The position numbers and the translations under genes are program-made. The notes under the pieces are model-generated. The model did not search any database. It was not told the DNA's origin and saw only the letters and a program-made list of their open reading frames with translations. From assembly GCA_020736575.1 (NCBI GenBank), contig JAGPYM010000018.1, forward strand, positions 1 to 64,000: a DNA stretch of 64,000 nt, written 5' to 3'. Shown here piece after piece: positions 17,949 through 28,099 of the stretch (position 1 is the stretch's first letter; every line of letters starts with the position of its first letter). This DNA is from Thelonectria olida. Lineage: Eukaryota > Ascomycota > Sordariomycetes > Hypocreales > Nectriaceae.

Positions 17949-18854
17949 AATATAAATATTACTATATTATATATAAGTTATATAAAGTAAATACTTATAA
18001 TATTTTATTAAGCTTTACTTTCTACTCCCTATTATATGCTATTTTTTCTAATTACCACTTGCTAAACTAGGTAACATTTAATTAATAGAGTGTATAAACC
18101 GGCTAACTAGGTATAGTTATACTTATATAAGGGGCCAAGCCACAGAGGCCCCGCCACAGGCCCGGCCTCCAGCCATAACCAAGGAACGGGCCAACCTATA
18201 AATTAGTTAGCACAAGCCCCAATGGGAAAAAGGGATCCGGCGGGCACTAGCAGAGCGCCCGCCAAGTTGAATTATAGGGAGAGCCTGGGATATTTCCAAG
18301 TCTCCTTAACTCCTCAAGTTGCACGAGCATTACCCGGTATCTAGTTAGGTTCCACTCTACAAAATAGAAATCAGGTCGTAATTTCGCAGATAATTAATGC
18401 TTCGCTCTACCTAAGGATGGATTTATGCATGTTTACTCTAATGGAAACTTTAACAACCTTGTATAAGGCTCGGAACGGACTATTATAGCGACTTCAATCT
18501 CTCTCTATTACTTGATAGGTGTCCATTCGCGCGCCTAGAAAGCTTCCTAGGGCTACCCCTACTTTAAATTTCGCCCATTTGTGCGCTTGTAGTCGAGCGA
18601 TTGTATGATAAAAATGGCGTGGTCTCGAAAAGGTGGTGATCAACTGCGAGTCCTGGTCAGGAACTTTTGAACTGCCATGGCATCGAACGTATTAGGAACG
18701 GAGCATCACATCCATTGGGTCAATACGGTTTTGGGCCGTCCGAATTATTTCATTATATATTTCCGCAAGCCCAATCCTCAAAACCGTCTTGACTATTCGG
18801 CCATCTAGACCTATTCTGAACTCGATACACCGTAGAGGTGATTTGGTACACAAT
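17949..18854. other. Gap upstream of the DUF5695-like gene
   Basis: AT-rich to about 18120, then a GC-balanced stretch (18125-18310) rich in GGCC words that may be another degraded repeat, then ordinary promoter-like sequence. No gene was seen. Confidence 0.45.
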
Positions 18855-21638
18855 ATGCCTTTTTTTTCACATCGACGCTTTTTGGTGTGGCTTAGTATTT
18901 GCATCTCAATCTGCTTCGGTCAAGATGCCTTGGGTCTAGGCAATGGCTACCTCAATTTCACGACTCGCAACTTCGACCTTCGTTTAACCAACGATGCTCA
19001 AGTCCTCGCCTCCTTGAAGCCTGCTGGCACCTCCTTTGACTTCCTGCCTTTTGACTATCTGACTCTCCGCAGTCGCAATGGCCAATACCACTGGGGCGAC
19101 ATTACGGCCCGTTACCGCGATGACAACACGTCTGATTGGATCTTTGCCGACTCCAGCAAGTCCCGCCACCGAGTGACTGCACTCCATACAAAGTCCCTTG
19201 CCTCCTCAAACATGTCTCCAACTCTTCCCGAAAGCCCGCTGAATATTAGCCGCGAATGGCTGGACTACGAGGGGGATGTTGCCCTCCGCTTTACGTTGCA
19301 AAACACTGCTTCTTCTGCTGTTGAGCTTGGCGCTGTCGGGTTCCCGGCCGAGTTCAACAGCATATTCACCAACAGGGAAGCCTCTGATGCTCAGCGGCTC
19401 TGCTCGCTCTCGGACCCGTACATCGGAATGGACGCGGGCCATATCCGTGTAGCACCGCTTCGTGGAACGGGCCCGGCATTGGTAGTCACTCCGCTTGGTG
19501 ACACGCCGCTTGAAGCATATCGAAACCTTGCAGAGAAACAGTACGAAGATACATGGTACGGCAGCCAGACATTTGAAGGCTTCTACGAATGGACCGTTCT
19601 CACCAAAGCTTGGGCAGAGCAGGAGTGGGCGTCAAACGGTGCGACGCCATGGAATCCACCGTCGTCGAGAATGCTGCAGCCCGACGAGCGAATACAGTTC
19701 GGTGTCCGGTTTTCAGTTTCCTGGGATGGTGTAAGGGGTTTTGATGACACCGTCAGAAGTACTGGTACGCCTGTGGCAGTAGGCGCTCCCGGTTTTATAA
19801 TTCCAAGGGACGAGCCAGCACGACTTTGGCTGAGAGCCGACTCCGCCATATCCCATATTTCAGCGGAGCCAGTTTCATCACTTTCAGTAAAACACGTTGG
19901 CGAAGGCGAATATGCAGTGACTCCGTCCTCGGGTGCTTGGGGCAGGGCGAGGTTGACCGTTGAATACAAGGATGGCAAGACACAGACGATACATTACTAT
20001 GTCACAAAATCTAGCACTCAGGCAGTCGCTGACCTAGGACACTTCCTGACAACGGAGCAATGGTTCAACGACACAACTGACCCTTTTGGCCGGGCTCCAT
20101 CAGTCCTGACATATGATCACGAGGTAAAATCCGTTGTCACACAAGATTCCAGGGCCTGGGTGGCCGGACTCAGCGATGAAGCCGGAGCTGGGTCCTACCT
20201 CTCGGCCTTTGTAAAGCAGGGGATTCAGCCCAATGCTGACGAGATCTCCCGGCTGGAGGAGTTTGTCGACCGCGTCCTCTGGAAAACCATCCAAACGTCC
20301 GACTACGGAGTACGGAAATCCATCTTTTTTTATGAGCCAACTGAGGTCCCCGGATATGAGTACCACTCTGATGTGGACTGGTCAAGCTGGACATCCTGGA
20401 GCAAGAATGCTTCCTACGCAGTTGACCGCGCATACAATTACGTACACGTCGCGGCTGCATACTGGTCATTCTATCGTGCAGGAAGAGCGTATTCTGATCT
20501 TTTGGAACGCCACACGTGGGATTGGTATCTAAACCAGGCCTATCGCACCGTTATGCGTGGAATGAAATCAGATGTGGGTTACAACAGGGTTGGGCTTATG
20601 GGAGAGACCGTCTTTGGGCAGATCCTTGCCGATTTGAAGCGGGAAGAACAGACAACCAAGGCTACCTCGCTCGCGTCACACATGAAGAGTCGTGCTTCTC
20701 AATGGGACTCGGAAGAGGTGCCATTTGGGAGCGAAATGGCATGGGACTCGACGGGCCAGGAAGGGGTGTACTTCTGGGCCAAGTGAGCACTCTACAAAGC
20801 CGGAGAGACACATGACTGGTTATTTCCAGGTACTTTGGCTTCGGAAAGACTGCTTCCAAGTCACTCAATAGCGTCCTCGGTTATATGCCAGCAGTTCCAC
20901 ACTGGGGCTGGAATGGCAACGCACGTCGCTACTGGGACAATATGTAATTACTTTCATGTTCCATACTCATGGCGGCAATACTGACTATTGAATAGATACA
21001 GCGGAAAACTTGGACGAATTGAGCGTCAAATCCACCACTATGGCTCTGCCCTGAACGCATTGGTCTTGCTTTCCGGGTTTCAGTCAAACACTAGTGACAC
21101 ATACTTACTGCGAACCGGCTACGGCGGGACTTGGGGTCCATTGTCGAGCATCCATGAAGACGGCTTCGCGGCGGCGAGTTTCCATTCTTGGCCCGATACG
21201 CTCCGATGGGATGGCTACAGCGGAGATTATGGACCCGGCTTCCTCGGGCTGGCGCTTGGTTCAGGAACTTATGTGGCGCGGGATCCACGACTTGGAGTTG
21301 TAGCGTATGGTGGTGTGTTAGAGGAGGGAGACGGTGTGCGAGTGCGTACGACAGATGCGGTCAGACGCAGAGTGTTTCTTGGGGAGTTATATGTGCTGTT
21401 AAGCGTCGATGCCGGCGTTATCGAGACGGTTGGGTATAGCAACGATGGAACGATCGATGTTGTTCTAGGGCAGCTGGAGGGAGTACCCAAGGCGAAGCAG
21501 GCAGTTCTCTGGATTGAAGACACCGGACGGCAGACGAACTACACTGTTACAATGCCACGGGTCAAGAGGCACCGTGGAGGTTGGGCAGTTCCGCTTGACT
21601 CTAGCAGTGTTTCCATTCAGCTCCGACCAGCTAGTTAG
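18855..21638 (+). CDS. Secreted DUF5695-like protein, probable carbohydrate-active fold (894 aa)
   Basis: Exons 18855-20782, 20830-20943 and 20996-21638 are separated by introns of 47 and 52 nt. The total is 895 codons. The start at 18855 gives a signal peptide (MPFFSHRRFLVWLSICISIC); the ATG 22 codons upstream does not. The N-terminal half is beta-rich (LGNGYLNFTTRNFDLRLTND, FDFLPFDYLTLRSRNGQYHW). The C-terminal half is aromatic and helix-rich (YHSDVDWSSWTSWSKNASYA, NYVHVAAAYWSFYRAGRA, MPAVPHWGWNGNARRYWDN, RQIHHYGSALNALVLLSGF), as in alpha/alpha-barrel polysaccharide-acting enzymes. It matches what I recall of DUF5695, a family shared by fungi and bacteria with no settled activity. Extracellular location is supported. 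It lies next to the amine/D-amino acid gene group, but membership is unproven. Confidence 0.75.
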
Positions 21639-22564
21639 TTGCTTGAAGACAGGAACGTGTGCCCGATTCCCCAAAGAAGCTGCTCATGAGTCTGGTTTGA
21701 GTATTACTGTAACCATGCATACCCCATAGAAGGACACTGTTGCACCATATCAGTTGCTAACTGTCAGTCTATGCCAGCCCCCAATAAATAGTTACTGTTA
21801 GAATCAGTCAAATCGGACTGCTCAACCCATCTCGTCGGGCCTTGCTTGGGCGACGATTTTCCCTATTACGCAAGAACGGCTGAGCACAAATGGTCACATT
21901 GATTCCTCTGGTTATCTCTTCTTTCTGTAGACTCCAGTATCACAGTCAAAATGGCCTCACTTGCGCCCCCTTTGAGCTTGGCGATACCTATCCCACGCCT
22001 ATAAAGTCCGAGACTTCTGGGCCTCAATGTCTCGGACCTTCCAGGTTCCAACATTAGGCAGCATACCTTACGGTTGTACATGGATATCGCAAACAGAAGA
22101 AACTGTTGTTGGAGAGCATGGTGACTTGACATGACCTTTAAGGTGGGTGCGATGCCTGTACTCATTTACCATGATCTAAGCTGAGTTGATGACATCCGCT
22201 CGACATGCCACTTGATTGGGTACTTGGCTGTTCTTTCCTGTCGCTCATAACACTAATATATATCGGAATTTGTAAGCAATGGATATTAATCGGAGGCTAA
22301 ATCGCTCCCGAGTACATATAGCAGCCTCGTCAAAGTCCTTACCCCGTGGTCTCACTCACTTTGAAATGCCAGTACTAAGTAGCGATCGAACCACACTTCT
22401 CGGGCTATGATGATATGTTTACATTTATCCCCATCAGCGTTTACCATGTTATCGAGGAAAGGAAAGAAACGATGACCCAGGCCTCCGCAGTATGATAAAA
22501 AGAAAAGAAGGAGAAAGTCTGGTTCTGACTGCCTAGCTAGCTAAGAGACGGATCGGCTGAAGGC
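21639..22564. other. Convergent 3' gap, no gene seen
   Basis: 926 bp between the 3' ends of the DUF5695-like gene (+) and the transaminase gene (-). Only short open frames were seen, with no recognisable product. Confidence 0.5.
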
Positions 22565-23527
22565 CTAGTTGTACTGCACAGTAAGAGTGTAAGCAGCATC
22601 ATAATGCATAGCCCAGTAGCCGTCCCAAATTGTTTTCGTAATTGGACCAATCTTGCCGCCCTTGATCGGTTGTCCATCTAGAGATGTGATAGGCATGATG
22701 CCACCCGCAGTAGTGCACATGAAGATCTCATCAGCCTCATAAGCCAACGACACAGGGACAACCTCGCATCGGATTTCAATGTCATTCGCTCGTGCGACAT
22801 CGAAGACGCTCTTGCGCGTAATGCCCTCCAAGACACCGCGGTCGGCAGTGTATATCTTCTTATCCTTTACGAACACAATGTTAAAGCCGGACCCCTCAGT
22901 AAGGTTGGCGTCTCCATCAGTGAGGAAGGGATACTTGGCGCCCCGGTCCCGAGCCTCTTGCATAGCACGAGTGAGATCGCCCCATTGATGGTTCTTGACG
23001 GTTGGATCGATGGAGCCGGGGGGCGTGCGACGGACGGTCCGGGCGATGATGGCACTTCCACCCTTCAGCTGCATTTCGGGCTCCATGACCCAAACATATG
23101 GCTGAATGAACATGTACAAGTTGTTGACGTGCTCGTGTGGCTCGGATTCACGCACGCCTTTGATGCCCCGGGTGACAATGAGCTGGATGAAGGCGTCGCG
23201 AATGCCGCTCTTGGCCAGCATGTCGCAAAGAGTCCGTTTCATTACTTCTCGTGACATGGGCAACTGAAGGCGTATCTTGTTGCAGCTGTTGTCAAGTCTG
23301 GTGATGTGATCATCAAGGCGGAAGATGTTGCCATCCCAAACGGCAGGGACATCATAGGTGAGGTCGCTGTGAAGGAAACCTTGATCCATAAGAGGAATGC
23401 GAGCCTCGGCCAGAGGGACCAGTTCTCCCTGCACCCAGGCAACACCATTGGCATAGGGATTATTCATCTGTTGTAGGATCGCGAGCCGTTCGCGATAGGC
23501 GGCGAACTCTGTTTCCATTGTAGCCAT
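22565..23527 (-). CDS. Fold-type IV PLP aminotransferase, (R)-selective amine / D-amino acid transaminase-like (320 aa)
   Basis: An intact single exon from ATG 23527 ([14 protein letters not shown]); the open frame extends 62 codons further upstream but without family similarity. It belongs to the class IV (branched-chain/D-alanine) aminotransferases and closely resembles the fungal (R)-amine transaminases described from Aspergillus and Nectria. The catalytic Lys is K178 in [10 protein letters not shown]. Other landmarks are HSDLTYD (His53, Tyr58 in the substrate pocket), the loop Arg at 126 (GVRESEP), [37 protein letters not shown] and the phosphate-binding TTAGGIMP. Its length matches the family (about 320-325 aa). 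It should exchange amino groups between (R)-amines or D-amino acids and keto acids. No targeting signal is seen, so it is probably cytosolic. It shares a 502-bp divergent promoter with the D-amino acid oxidase gene. Confidence 0.88.
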   Translation of the reverse strand: MATMETEFAAYRERLAILQQMNNPYANGVAWVQGELVPLAEARIPLMDQGFLHSDLTYDVPAVWDGNIFRLDDHITRLDNSCNKIRLQLPMSREVMKRTLCDMLAKSGIRDAFIQLIVTRGIKGVRESEPHEHVNNLYMFIQPYVWVMEPEMQLKGGSAIIARTVRRTPPGSIDPTVKNHQWGDLTRAMQEARDRGAKYPFLTDGDANLTEGSGFNIVFVKDKKIYTADRGVLEGITRKSVFDVARANDIEIRCEVVPVSLAYEADEIFMCTTAGGIMPITSLDGQPIKGGKIGPITKTIWDGYWAMHYDAAYTLTVQYN

Positions 23528-24029
23528 TGTGAACGAGAGAGAAGACGAAGGGGCAGTCTTGTCTGAAGTGAGATGATAAAAGCGATGATAAGAAGGGTGT
23601 GTTAGACTATTATGCGCTGCCCAAGATTCGATGCAGAATGGCGAATGAATGGGTTTTATATCTCTTATCGCGCGGCAAGGACTACGGTTGGTGTTTTCAT
23701 TGTGTGAATCCAATGTTGAAGGCGTTGCGTGTACGTATCGGCCAACTCACCTGCCCAACAGGGTAATTTCCAAAGAGGAAATGCACTGATCCAGGCCCAC
23801 TTACCAAATCAAGTACGTTCTTTATAGCAAGCTCCCATCCCCCGCTCCAATGTCACGCGGGACAATACGACTGCTGATCAAAACGTCCCAATAAAGGCAA
23901 GGCAAATTATACAACGGCTTCGTCTTTACTTGAAAGACTAGTTGACCGCACTGTCAAAGCTTCTGCAAATTATTCCCAAGTCGACATCTTCTTTCCTCCA
24001 AAACCCCCACCCAGCGACACCGAATCAAC
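23528..24029. promoter_or_regulatory. Divergent promoter between transaminase and D-amino acid oxidase
   Basis: 502 bp separate the two start codons. On the minus strand a TATA-like ATATAAAA (about 23653-23660) lies some 130 nt upstream of the transaminase ATG. The oxidase ATG at 24030 is preceded by a pyrimidine-rich leader (CTTCTTTCCTCCAAAACCCC) and a good CAACATG context. Co-regulation is inferred from the layout. Confidence 0.6.
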
Positions 24030-25341
24030 ATGTCGCAGCAGAATATTGTTGTTATTGGGCAAGTTTGCGAAATGTTTGGCCGCTTTCCAATCAAATTCTA
24101 ACCCATACGTAGCGCTGGAGTGGCTGGCTTGACCACAGCCTTGTTGTTATCGAGGAACAAGACATACAACATCCTTGTGGCAGCAAAGCATATGCCCGGA
24201 GATTACGATATTGAATACGCTTCTCCCTGGGCAGGCGCCAACTACATGCCGTAAGGAAACTCGAGTAGTCTACCGCTTGATCTAACATGGCTTATCTTAC
24301 AGCGTGTCGGTTCGAGGTACAACGGCAGCCGACTGGGACAAGAATACGTGGGCTCCTCTGGCCGACCTCGCGCAGAACCATCCAGAAGCGGGAGTGCATT
24401 TCCAAGGCAAGTCGGCATTCAGTATGAAGCGATTCTTTAGGTTACTAATCGGCTTGAAGAGTGCGAGATTTACAATCGGTCCAAAGATGTTGGTTCCGCA
24501 ACTGCCAACTGGTTTGCTGAGCTGCTCTCGCCAAACCCATGGTTTAAAAATGTGCTGCCAAATGTACAGCTGTTGATATTGGCCCCTCTTAGAACCGTAA
24601 CAAGTTGCTAACATTGTCTGCAAGTTCCGTTCACTACCCAAATCCACGCTCAACCCGGGTATCGATTCAGCAACTGCCTTTACGTCGGTTTGCATCAACA
24701 CGGCCATCTACCTTCCTTGGCTGGTCTCTCAATGCTTGAAAAATGGTATCAAGTTCGAGCGCGCAGTTTTCGGCCATGTTTTAGAGGCGTCGTATCCCGG
24801 GGTCCATCCATCGGGCATGGCTGCTAATCTTGTGGTCAACTGCACTGGGTTGATGGCATCCAAACTGGGCGGGGTTGAGGACGACAAAGTCAGGCCTGCT
24901 CGCGGACAAATTGTCCTTGTGCGAAACGTTGCAGACCGGATGGTGGATGTTTCAGGAACGGACGACGGAGATAATGAGGCCTGCTACATTATGACAAGGG
25001 CTGCCGGGGGTGGTACCATCCTCGGCGGCTCATATCAAGAAGGCAATTGGGATGCGCATCCGGACCCTAATCTTGCAATCAGAATCATGACTCGAGCGGT
25101 TAAGCTGTGTCCGTCTCTGACGAATGGCAAAGGCATTGAGCATCTTGATATTGTTCGGCATGGCGTTGGCCTCAGGCCTGTCCGACAAGGAGGCACTAGA
25201 ATCGAAAAAGAGCGCCTTGGGGGGGTCTTAATTGTACATAATTACGGAGCTGGCGGTGCCGGTTACCAGGCTTCGTACGGCTGCGCCCAAGCCGCAGTGG
25301 ATCTGGTAGACGAGGCTTTGAGTCCTCGACCAATGCTGTGA
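24030..25341 (+). CDS. D-amino acid oxidase, FAD-dependent (363 aa)
   Basis: Exons 24030-24058, 24113-24250, 24303-24406, 24460-24563 and 24625-25341 (introns of 54, 52, 53 and 61 nt) give 364 codons. Introns 1 and 3 use GC donors (GCAAGT) and the others GT. The enzyme oxidises D-amino acids to imino acids, with FAD reoxidised to give H2O2. Landmarks: N-terminal FAD-binding VVIGAGVAGLTTALLL; EYASPWAGANYMP; WFAELLSPNPWFKNVLPN; VVNCTGLMASKLGG; RPARGQIVLVRN; the substrate-carboxylate Arg in RHGVGLRPVR; and the C-terminal FAD segment HNYGAGGAGYQASYGCA. The C-terminus is PRPML, not a canonical SKL-type peroxisomal signal, which is unusual for fungal homologues. It diverges from the transaminase gene and precedes a regulator and a permease on the same strand. 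Confidence 0.9.
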
Positions 25342-25715
25342 AGAGAGAAGGCGAATGGGGTTTAAACGGAACAGCTATACGATTGTAGCAGCAATTGAGG
25401 CCATCCATCCTGTACCTAGATTGGTTTTCATTTGGTATTCTCGTTAAACAAAAGACATGCATGGCATTTCAAGACCGACACACGGATCTTGGGTAGTCAA
25501 GTATTACCACAGTCGAACAAAGCAACTCATGCCTATCAGTACCGAGTTGGTGTGTGTGGGCCGGGTTCTCGCGGCAATCCCGATTCGAGTTCTTTGTTTT
25601 TCGTTGCCTCCCCTCTCAGGGGATCCATTTCTCCCCTTGCATCCTCGCATACGCGTGGAGGCATGCATGGTCGCTCAGACTTGACTGCGATTGTGCTTTG
25701 CAACGTTTGCCCTCC
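25342..25715. other. Intergenic gap before the regulator
   Basis: 374 bp between the oxidase stop and the regulator ATG. An open frame runs in from 25554, but it has no family similarity before 25716. Confidence 0.5.
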
Positions 25716-27674
25716 ATGTCGACAAAAGCGCCCGTATCCGGGTTGGCCCCCAAAGAAGCCCGTTATCGGACCAATTCGCTGGGCTTTGCGAAGATCGACT
25801 GCCATACTTGTGCGCAACTCGACGAGAAATGCGATCGCAAGCGTCCACAATGCGGCACATGCCTATCCAAGCAACGCAAATGCGGCGGATTTGTCATGGA
25901 TCTAATGTGGAAGGACCCTGTAGTACCTAGTCAGTCTCAACGGCAACTGCGCATGCATTCGTTCAAGTTTGTACGCGGTCGAACAAGCAAGAAACGACAT
26001 TCTAGACAATCCAGGAAAGACTCCACGGGATCCAATGAGACGCCGAAAGCATCCGACTCGTACGCGACTCGGCCCTTGAATGAAGCCACAAGCCCTGCTT
26101 CCTCGTCCACTTGGAGCAATGACAAAGACGCGCTGGATACGATGCTCACTGGACTCGTCACAACGGCCCGCGGTATAGACTACACTCAGGTCACTGAGCC
26201 AGCTACACAGCCCCCAGCAAGCGAGTTGGCTTTGCCTACTCGAGACTTCTTGACCGACGTGTCACAGCTATCCGAGGGCGACGACCAAGAAGAAACATTG
26301 GACCTTTGGAATTCATTCCCTCTCCAGGTCATGTATGAGAACCTGGCGCACAAGTATCATGACGTCCTGGACCTGTGTAAGTTGGTCTCCTCATACTTTA
26401 TCATGTATTAAACTAATCTCAGAAAGACAATGAACACTTCTGTGTTGTACCACTAAGCCACGACTGCCAAAATAACCCATTTAGAATGCGCCTAGATTTC
26501 ACAGAGAGTTTTACGTTCCTACTGCACGCCGTGCTGGCCATATCTTCACACCATTTGGCCAAGACGAATAACTGCTCTGGACTCATTGACGAAATGCAGA
26601 AGCATTGGTGTACTGCAATCCGATTGTTCAGCACGGCTTTGGGCCATTGCAATTTCTCTCCTTTGCTCGACACTCTTCTCATTTTGATCAATATTGAGGT
26701 GAAAACTACCTAAGATGCCCTTCGGCCACCATCTAATCCTTTGTTTATTTAGTCGACGCAATCAGCATACGGTATGTCCGATATGCATCTGCGTGGGGCC
26801 CATCGATTGCTCGGAGAGAGCTCGGCAGCAGAAAGATGCCTGCAAAGTCCACGCCTTCGTGCACAACTGGCAATGCTCATCTGGTGAGTGCAGCATTCAC
26901 TGACGAGCATGAATATCTCCTAAAGCTAGTTTACTCAGGTGGGATGTCACTGCTTCCCTCATTTCGCGGAGAGAACCCCGTCTCCCTACAGCTTACCTTG
27001 AGACGCTTGCCAGTTACGACGACGGCGACGGCTGGTCATTTTTCACTTTGACCGGATGCCCTATCGATCTCGTTAAAGCCATGTGGCGACTATCGAGGCT
27101 GGCTCACGTTTACGAAAGAAGCGCCAACGTGGAGTGGACCATGTTTAACTTGCTTTCTGTTGACTTCATTGCTGATGATGTCAAGAACTACATCAACTAC
27201 GAGGACTTCAATTTCCATGGTACTGGAGAATCGGGCGCACATGTGAATGCAAGACGGAACCGATTCCATTGCATCGAGGCTTGGAGACATGGTATCTTGC
27301 TCTACGTTGCCCGCGTATTCACGCCGAAGCAAGATTCGTCTAGCATGGAGTGCATCGATCATTACGCTCGGGTCATCATTGACAGTGTCCGATGCATCCC
27401 GCCGACTGATGCTATCCAGAAGCAGCTACTTCTCCCCGTGTTCTTGGCTGCCTCGGAGTTGGGAGACGATGTGAACCGAGCTTTTGTGCGTGAATACTGC
27501 CGACATTGGAACAATGAAATCCACTTCTATCAGTTTGAGACGGTGACTGCACTCCTGGACGAGGTCTGGAGCGATTGGGACGAAGGCACAAGGGATACGT
27601 ATTGGTGGGGCATCAAGACTAGGCATGACGTCGATGAGAGCAACTGGATGGCACGAGAGCTGCTTCTTGGATGA
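25716..27674 (+). CDS. Zn(II)2Cys6 transcription factor with Fungal_trans_2-type middle region (599 aa)
   Basis: Exons 25716-26376, 26427-26698, 26753-26883 and 26939-27674 (introns of 50, 54 and 55 nt) make 600 codons. The zinc cluster is at about residues 29-56: CHTC-x6-C-x6-C-x2-C-x6-C (CHTCAQLDEKC, RPQCGTCLSKQRKCGGF). The loop between cysteines 2 and 3 is AQLDEK, without the Lys/Arg pair that contacts DNA in Gal4-type clusters. A basic Ser/Arg-rich linker follows. The C-terminal half has the hallmark run DFTESFTFLLHAVLAISSHH, HRLLGESSAAERC, LIWWDVTASLISRREP and GCPIDLVKAMWRLSRLAH of fungal-specific regulators. Its place between the oxidase and the permease, on the same strand, makes it the likely local regulator. 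That role is inferred. Confidence 0.85.
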
Positions 27675-28099
27675 CCTGTAGCCAGTAACACCAACATGAC
27701 CTTATCAAAGCTCCAGTGTGGCTTGACGCGCTTTGTCCTGCCTGTCTCCCTCGTGACGAGGTTGCCGTCACGCGATGCGAATCGGCGATATTGTTTGCTC
27801 AATTGAGCACCGCACTAGTCCTAACTTGACCCTGACCTCGCCTTCCTAATTGGGGAATTTCTGATAAGGAAACCAACCCAGATTGGCATAGTTCCCATTG
27901 TCGTTATCGGCCCCGGATTCAGCGACCTCAGGTCCGACGACGTTGCCGGCTCAACTCCCGCTGTTGTCTCAGATGTCCAACTTGATGCAGGTAGGTATTT
28001 AAAAGCCTTGTAATATCCATGTCACAGCTGAAGACGTTTAATGCATTGTTTTTTCCTCCATCATATTAGTTTCCACATCATACAACCCGACTACTCAAC
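27675..28099. other. Promoter gap of the permease gene
   Basis: 425 bp between the regulator stop and the permease ATG. It ends in a leader with CATATTAG and CTACTCAACATGG around the start. No other feature was seen. Confidence 0.5.

Larger units (their letters stand above)
17430..18120. repeat. AT-rich island interrupted by a GC-balanced LTR
   Basis: The segments 17430-17615 and 17950-18120 are extremely A/T-rich and consist of low-complexity words, while the 330 bp between them are of normal composition. Such islands in ascomycetes usually come from repeats mutated by RIP. Here the original repeat is no longer recognisable, and the LTR appears to have landed in it afterwards. Confidence 0.7.
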
